DNA from: Gammaproteobacteria bacterium
Lineage (GTDB): Bacteria > Pseudomonadota > Gammaproteobacteria > BMS3Bbin11
DNA length: 12,802 nt
Direction of reading: 5' to 3'
Assembly: GCA_030636465.1 (NCBI GenBank)
Contig: DAOVWW010000008.1
Span: 1 to 12,802, forward strand
The notes beneath the pieces are model-generated. The model ran no database searches and had not been told where the DNA came from. It saw nothing but the letters and a program-made list of their open reading frames with translations. The position numbers were made by a program, and so were the translations under genes. Of this stretch, positions 8,595 through 12,802 are shown one piece after another. The first letter of the stretch is position 1. The number at the start of each line of letters is the position of its first letter.

Positions 8595-9674
8595 TTAGTG
8601 CATAAACCAACGGTTAGAAGAAGCGGACATAAGAATACCAAAACCTGCCATCAGAGAGACCATCGAAGTTCCGCCGTAACTTATTAAGGGAAGAGGTACA
8701 CCAACGATCGGTAAAATACCGGTTACCATACCAATGTTTACAAACACATAGATGGCAAAAGTTACCGCTAGTGAACCACACAGTAAACGCGTGTAAGAAT
8801 CTTTTGCCTCTATTGCAATATAGAGACTCCTGCCGACAATAAATAAATATACCAGCAGCAATAATAACGAACCGATAAAACCAAATTCTTCAGAGAACAC
8901 CGCAAATATAAAATCTGTAGATCTCTCTGGAATAAAATCCAGCTGACTTTGGCTGCCATTTAGCCAGCCCTTGCCATAGATCCCGCCAGACCCTACCGCT
9001 ATAGCCGATTGAATAGTGTGGTAACCGGCACCCAGAGGATCAGACCAGGGATCAAACAGGGTAAGAATACGCTGCCGCTGATAGTCATGGATAAGGTACC
9101 AGCCCAGCGGTGCTGCAGCGGCCACTATAGCCGCGAGAGACGCTATTATTTTCCACGACATACCGGCAAAAAATATCACTACCAGACCTGATCCGGCTAT
9201 CAGTATTGCAGTACCCAGATCAGGCTGTTTAATGACCAGGGCCGCAGGAATAGCAACAACAATGAAACCGAGTATAACAGTTGGCAGGCTGGCAGGAAGT
9301 GGCTTTTTAACCATAACCCAGGCCACCATCATCGGTACGGCCAGCTTCATCATTTCAGCCGGCTGGAAACGAACGATGCCGAGATCTATCCAGCGCTGAG
9401 CGCCCTTGCCTATCACGCCGACACCGAGGACTATTACTAACATTATAAGACCGGCAGCATACAAATATGGAGTCCAGCGCAATAGCTGTTCTGGTTTAAT
9501 ACGTGCAACAGCAAACATAACGACAAAAGCCAGGGCTATACGAATCGACTGCCTGGTCAGTAAAGCTATGTTCTGATCTCCGGCACTGTAAAGCACGAAC
9601 ATGCTGACTACGGACAGAGTAAATAACCCTGTAAATAATGCCCAGTCTATGGATAGCCATGTTTTATTACTCAT
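8595..9674 (-). CDS. mrdB: Peptidoglycan glycosyltransferase RodA (MrdB)
   Basis: SEDS-family inner-membrane enzyme that polymerises lipid II into glycan during cell elongation, paired with PBP2. The 359 residues are very hydrophobic with about ten membrane segments. They hold the SEDS hallmarks: KGAQRWIDLGIVRFQPAE (90-107), IKQPDLGTAIL (148-158), and GWLNGSQSQLDFIPERSTDF with Asp254, which matches the essential Asp262 of E. coli RodA, followed by FAVFSEEFGF. GVPLPLISYGGTSM near the C-terminus is also typical. The start is firm, with AGAGGA six bases upstream and an ATGA overlap with the mrdA stop. RodA is preferred over FtsW because mrdA and mreCD are adjacent. Confidence 0.97.
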   Translation of the reverse strand: MSNKTWLSIDWALFTGLFTLSVVSMFVLYSAGDQNIALLTRQSIRIALAFVVMFAVARIKPEQLLRWTPYLYAAGLIMLVIVLGVGVIGKGAQRWIDLGIVRFQPAEMMKLAVPMMVAWVMVKKPLPASLPTVILGFIVVAIPAALVIKQPDLGTAILIAGSGLVVIFFAGMSWKIIASLAAIVAAAAPLGWYLIHDYQRQRILTLFDPWSDPLGAGYHTIQSAIAVGSGGIYGKGWLNGSQSQLDFIPERSTDFIFAVFSEEFGFIGSLLLLLVYLFIVGRSLYIAIEAKDSYTRLLCGSLAVTFAIYVFVNIGMVTGILPIVGVPLPLISYGGTSMVSLMAGFGILMSASSNRWFMH

Positions 9675-11533
9675 GATGGATCCTCTTTCTTCTCAGGCTT
9701 TTTACCGAGCAGATAATAATCCATTACTTTTTTAGCTATAGGGCCTGCTGTTGAACCCCCGTGGCCACCATTTTCGGCGATCACAGCTACCGCAATTTCC
9801 GGATGTTCAGCCGGTGCGTAGGCAATAAACAATGCATGATCACGATGCCTGGGGTTCACTTCAGATTCTTTGTAGCGCTCATTTTGTTTGATACCTATTA
9901 CCTGTGCCGTACCTGTTTTGGCAGCAATCTTATAGGGGCTGCCTGCGCCTATCCTGCGTGCGGTACCGCGTGCGGAGTCCGTGACATCAACCATCGCCTG
10001 TCTGACAAATTCCAGGTGTTCAGTCTTCCATTTCCCGCTACCCAGTGCTGGCGATGGGTTAATAACTTTTTCAGCACTCAATGGGTTTTCTTCTGCTAAT
10101 AACAAATGTGGTTTCATCCTTTGTCCATTATTGGCCAGCATTGCCGTGGCTGACGCCAGCTGCAATGGCGTGGTTAATACGAAACCCTGGCCAATCCCGG
10201 CTATTACTGTCTCGCCTGGATACCATGCCAGGTCTTTTGCACCACGTTTCCATTGCCGTGATGGCAGTAATGCAGCAGATTCACCGTTAAGGTCTATGCC
10301 CGTTTTGCTGCCAAAACCAAACAACGACAGGGAATCATGCATCTCGTCAATACCGAGGTGATGAGCCAGGTCATAAAAATAGACATCACAGGACTGCACG
10401 ACTGAATCATGCAAGTCCATCGCACCATGACCGCTATGTTTCCAGCAACGAAAGCGATGACCACCTTTGGTCAGAGTATAGTAACCAGGGCAAAATGTTT
10501 TTTTAGCGGTACTGACACCTGACTTCAGAGCCAGCATGCCCATAAAGGGTTTGATAGTAGAACCTGGCGCATATCTTCCACGCAGTGCCCGGTTCAATAA
10601 CGGGGTATCCAGCGAGTCTCGCAGGGCCGAATAATCAGCGTTGCTAATTCCATAAACAAAGGCATTCGGGTCATACGATGGTGTACTGGCAAAAGCCAGA
10701 ATTTCACCCGTGCCGGGATGTATGGCAACCACAGCTCCACGGAAATCGCCTAGTGCCTGTTCTGCGATCAACTGTAATTCACTGTCGATAGTCAGGTAGA
10801 TATTTTTCCCGGGTACAGAGGGAGTGCTGGAAATAATTCTAACTTCCCGGCCATGTGCATTGGTTTCTACCTGATCAAAACCAATTGTCCCTCTCAATAT
10901 ATCTTCGTAGTAGGATTCAATTCCCGTTTTACCCAGGAAATCTATTCCTCGATAAAGAGAGTTATCAATTTTTTCCAGATCACGTGAACTGATGCGTCCG
11001 ACGTAACCGACGACATGTGCAGCACTTTCATTTTTCGGGTAGTTACGTTCCAGGCGAGCACGCAATTCGACACCGTCAAAGCGGTAACGATTGACGGCAA
11101 ACCTGGCCGCCTCCTGATCCGTTAAGCGACTGCGCAGAGTTATAGTGTCAAATCTGGCATGCCGTTTTACTTCACGGCGGAATAGCTTGAGATGATATTC
11201 AGATAACTGCACCAGCTTGCCTAATTCATCCAGCAGGTCATCCATGTCCTTTACCTGATCAGGAACAACTTCCAGTGTATAAGACGGAATATTCCTGGCC
11301 AGCGGCACGCCATTACGATCAAAAATCAGACCCCGTACAGGGGCTCTGGGCACCACGCTAATACGATTTTTTTTGGAAAGCGTACTGTAACGATCGTATT
11401 CAACTACCTGTAAATAAAACAACCTGGTCAGCAATATCGCTATCAGCACCATCATCAGTATGCCAATTACAATAGATCGTGATGTGAATACTCTGGTCTC
11501 GCGAAAGACGTCCTTGATTTCAAAATCAGCCAT
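9671..11533 (-). CDS. mrdA: Penicillin-binding protein 2, elongation transpeptidase (MrdA)
   Basis: Class B PBP that makes peptide cross-links in the lateral wall, activates RodA and is the mecillinam target. Of 620 residues, about 18-42 form the single membrane anchor. The pedestal domain starts with VPRAPVRGLIFDRNG (61-75), where NIPSYTLEVVPDQ (81-93) is typical. The transpeptidase motifs are complete: STIK (Ser325, Lys328), SCD (381-383) and KTG (539-541, KTGTAQV). Cys348, Cys363, His369 and Cys382 fall at the spacing of the zinc site described in Acinetobacter PBP2, with cysteines in place of its two aspartates. The ATG follows the mreD stop after one base and has no strong ribosome site, suggesting coupled translation. 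The gene overlaps rodA by four bases. Confidence 0.97.
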   Translation of the reverse strand: MADFEIKDVFRETRVFTSRSIVIGILMMVLIAILLTRLFYLQVVEYDRYSTLSKKNRISVVPRAPVRGLIFDRNGVPLARNIPSYTLEVVPDQVKDMDDLLDELGKLVQLSEYHLKLFRREVKRHARFDTITLRSRLTDQEAARFAVNRYRFDGVELRARLERNYPKNESAAHVVGYVGRISSRDLEKIDNSLYRGIDFLGKTGIESYYEDILRGTIGFDQVETNAHGREVRIISSTPSVPGKNIYLTIDSELQLIAEQALGDFRGAVVAIHPGTGEILAFASTPSYDPNAFVYGISNADYSALRDSLDTPLLNRALRGRYAPGSTIKPFMGMLALKSGVSTAKKTFCPGYYTLTKGGHRFRCWKHSGHGAMDLHDSVVQSCDVYFYDLAHHLGIDEMHDSLSLFGFGSKTGIDLNGESAALLPSRQWKRGAKDLAWYPGETVIAGIGQGFVLTTPLQLASATAMLANNGQRMKPHLLLAEENPLSAEKVINPSPALGSGKWKTEHLEFVRQAMVDVTDSARGTARRIGAGSPYKIAAKTGTAQVIGIKQNERYKESEVNPRHRDHALFIAYAPAEHPEIAVAVIAENGGHGGSTAGPIAKKVMDYYLLGKKPEKKEDPS

Positions 11534-11534
11534 A

Positions 11535-12005
11535 TTAGTGACTTATTCGCTGTCGTCTCAGATCGCGCAACAACATAAACAGGAAGGGCCACACCAGGGC
11601 ACTCGTCAGGGCAGGTGTCCAGTATGACCAGGTTATAGAAAATTGACCGGTTATACCTCTGACCCAGGCATTTAATGCAAGGTGAATAATAACCAGGATT
11701 AAAACCATAAGTGATTGCTGCCAGACGGGAAACATACGAACACGAAGATGCAGGACACTGACAAGATAGGCGACCATGGCAAAAGTCAGGGCATTTTGCC
11801 CCAGCAGGCTGCCATACATCACATCCAGCGTCAGCCCCACCATCCAGCCGGTAAAGATACCGATGCGCTCAGGCATTGCCATACACCAGTAGATGAGAAC
11901 CAGCAACAGCCATTCCGGCCGGTAAATAACGGTTCCCTCAGGCAGGGGTAAACTGGTTAGTAGCAGCGCAACCAGGAACGTCAGCAGAATAGGTAAACTA
12001 TTCAT
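11535..12005 (-). CDS. mreD: Rod shape-determining protein MreD
   Basis: Small inner-membrane subunit of the elongasome that acts with MreB and MreC. The 156-residue product is almost wholly hydrophobic, with about five to six membrane segments. It carries family-like stretches YRPEWLLLVLIYW, the conserved GLTLDVMYGSLLGQNAL near residues 57-73, and a basic C-terminal tail (LLRDLRRQRISH). A longer in-frame start at 12080 exists, but the ATG at 12005 has AAGGA eight bases upstream, begins the first membrane segment directly and gives the normal family length (E. coli 162). It overlaps the end of mreC by eight bases. Sequence conservation in this family is low; position between mreC and mrdA makes the call safe. 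Confidence 0.93.
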   Translation of the reverse strand: MNSLPILLTFLVALLLTSLPLPEGTVIYRPEWLLLVLIYWCMAMPERIGIFTGWMVGLTLDVMYGSLLGQNALTFAMVAYLVSVLHLRVRMFPVWQQSLMVLILVIIHLALNAWVRGITGQFSITWSYWTPALTSALVWPFLFMLLRDLRRQRISH

Positions 12006-12802
12006 TGCTAAATTCCTTTTGCAGGGATTCATTAGTCTCGTTTTCGACACCCGGCCAGATAAGCAGTACTTCACGCCCATGGTCTAGCTGTGTCACCGGC
12101 AGGGTGTTAATAGTGAGAAATTCATCACTGGGCTGCTGCTTAATTTTTGTCACCGTCGCTACGGGGTAACCTGTTGGGAAACGTCCCCCCATACCGGAAC
12201 TTATCAGTACGTCACCAACTCTGATATCGGCATCAGCAGTCAAATATGGCAAAGATAATTTATTGCGGACACCTGTACCGAACAAAACACCACGCAGGCC
12301 ATTGCGAATGATCATTACCGGTACTGCACTTCCGGGATCAGTTAGCAGCGTTACGGTACTCTGGAATTGGCTGGTATGTACTACCTGACCGATTACACCA
12401 TCGCCATTAATGACCGGCTGGCCTACATAAACACCATCACGGCTGCCTTTGTTGAGACTAATTTTCTGGGTATACGGTTCGAGACTGACTTCTACCAGCT
12501 CCGCCAGCAGTACCCGTTCTGCGATCTGTTCTGATTGCCCCAGCAATCTCTTTAGCCTGAGGTTATCTGCTTCCAGCGAGTGTAATTTCTCCAGCCGGCT
12601 ATGCAATAACAGATTCTCCTGACGCAGGGCTTCATTGTCTGTTTGTAATTCGCTGCTGGATTCCATTGAGCCCGTCACGCTACGAACCACTTCACGCGGG
12701 ATAGTCGAAATAAACATCACCGGGTAAACTACAGTCTGCAGTATATTTCGCAGACCTTCTAGTTGCTGGGTCCGATGATCAATCAGCATGGTCGCGACAG
12801 AC
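11998..12802 (-). CDS. mreC: Rod shape-determining protein MreC (N-terminus cut by window edge)
   Basis: Bitopic inner-membrane protein whose periplasmic part activates PBP2 and bridges it to MreD and MreB. The frame is open to the right edge: the codons before the ATG at 12789 read SVAT, the end of a typical MreC membrane helix, followed by MLIDHR (E. coli has a comparable helix before ADSR). That ATG is therefore internal, and roughly 15-25 residues are missing. Visible parts are a periplasmic coiled coil (about 45-80, rich in Leu, Glu and Asn) and the beta-domain with NKGSRDGVYVGQPVINGDGV, LLTDPGSAVPVMIIRNG and RVGDVLISSGMGGRFPTGYP, all family hallmarks. The stop lies inside the mreD start region. 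mreB is expected just beyond the window. Confidence 0.95.
   Translation of the reverse strand, partial: SVATMLIDHRTQQLEGLRNILQTVVYPVMFISTIPREVVRSVTGSMESSSELQTDNEALRQENLLLHSRLEKLHSLEADNLRLKRLLGQSEQIAERVLLAELVEVSLEPYTQKISLNKGSRDGVYVGQPVINGDGVIGQVVHTSQFQSTVTLLTDPGSAVPVMIIRNGLRGVLFGTGVRNKLSLPYLTADADIRVGDVLISSGMGGRFPTGYPVATVTKIKQQPSDEFLTINTLPVTQLDHGREVLLIWPGVENETNESLQKEFSNE
12014..12018 (-). promoter_or_regulatory. Ribosome binding site deciding the mreD start
   Basis: AAGGA on the minus strand lies eight bases before ATG 12005, within the last codons of mreC. It is the best ribosome site for mreD and argues against the longer frame from 12080. Confidence 0.6.

Noticed and set aside
12006..12080. 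Longer MreD frame from 12080, overlapping mreC by 83 bases
   Set aside because: The added residues are not membrane-like and ATG 12005 has a strong AAGGA site and gives the family length.
12787..12789. ATG at 12789 as the real mreC start
   Set aside because: The frame stays open to the window edge and the preceding codons match the end of the MreC membrane helix, so the ATG is internal.

Overview
The window reads as a stretch of ordinary chromosome from a gammaproteobacterium with intermediate base composition. It encodes LptD, AmgK, MurU, LipB, LipA, a YbeD-type protein, a D-amino acid aminotransferase, a PBP5/6-type DD-carboxypeptidase, RlpA, MltB, RodA, PBP2, MreD and MreC. This set and order is the Gram-negative envelope and elongasome arrangement known from Pseudomonas and Escherichia relatives, here with the mre and mrd blocks joined. 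I cannot name the genus from the sequence.

Layout. Positions 1-801 (minus) hold the N-terminal part of lptD, cut by the left edge. A 124-base gap (802-925) separates it from the divergent pair amgK-murU (926-2574, plus), whose stop and start codons overlap. Positions 2582-2747 hold a 166-base palindromic element between the converging ends of murU and lipA. It has TTAA flanks and matched 16-base ends and looks like a MITE. Its right-hand TTAA supplies the stop codon of lipA. From 2744 to the right edge every gene lies on the minus strand. In transcription order these are mreC (5' end cut by the window), mreD, mrdA (PBP2), mrdB (rodA), mltB, rlpA, dacA-type, dat, ybeD-type, lipB and lipA. Junctions are overlaps or gaps of at most about 60 bases, so they probably form one long operon or a few overlapping ones. 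No gap reaches 300 bases.

How the genes work together. MreC and MreD are the membrane scaffold of the elongasome. RodA polymerises glycan and PBP2 cross-links it. MltB and RlpA cleave glycan strands, and the DD-carboxypeptidase trims pentapeptides and releases D-alanine. The D-amino acid aminotransferase can convert D-alanine to D-glutamate, a peptidoglycan precursor. AmgK and MurU return recycled MurNAc to UDP-MurNAc. LptD is the outer-membrane LPS translocon. LipB and LipA make protein-bound lipoate and sit at the tail of the operon, as in E. coli.

I found no convincing new multi-gene system. The points most worth a second look are the TTAA-flanked element sitting on the lipA stop codon, a predicted Cys/Cys/His/Cys metal site in PBP2 where the described site uses two aspartates, a MltB without a lipobox, and the unusual translation start of amgK. 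Several starts (lipB, dat, mreD) are placed downstream of the longest possible reading frame because Shine-Dalgarno sequences and family lengths favour it.
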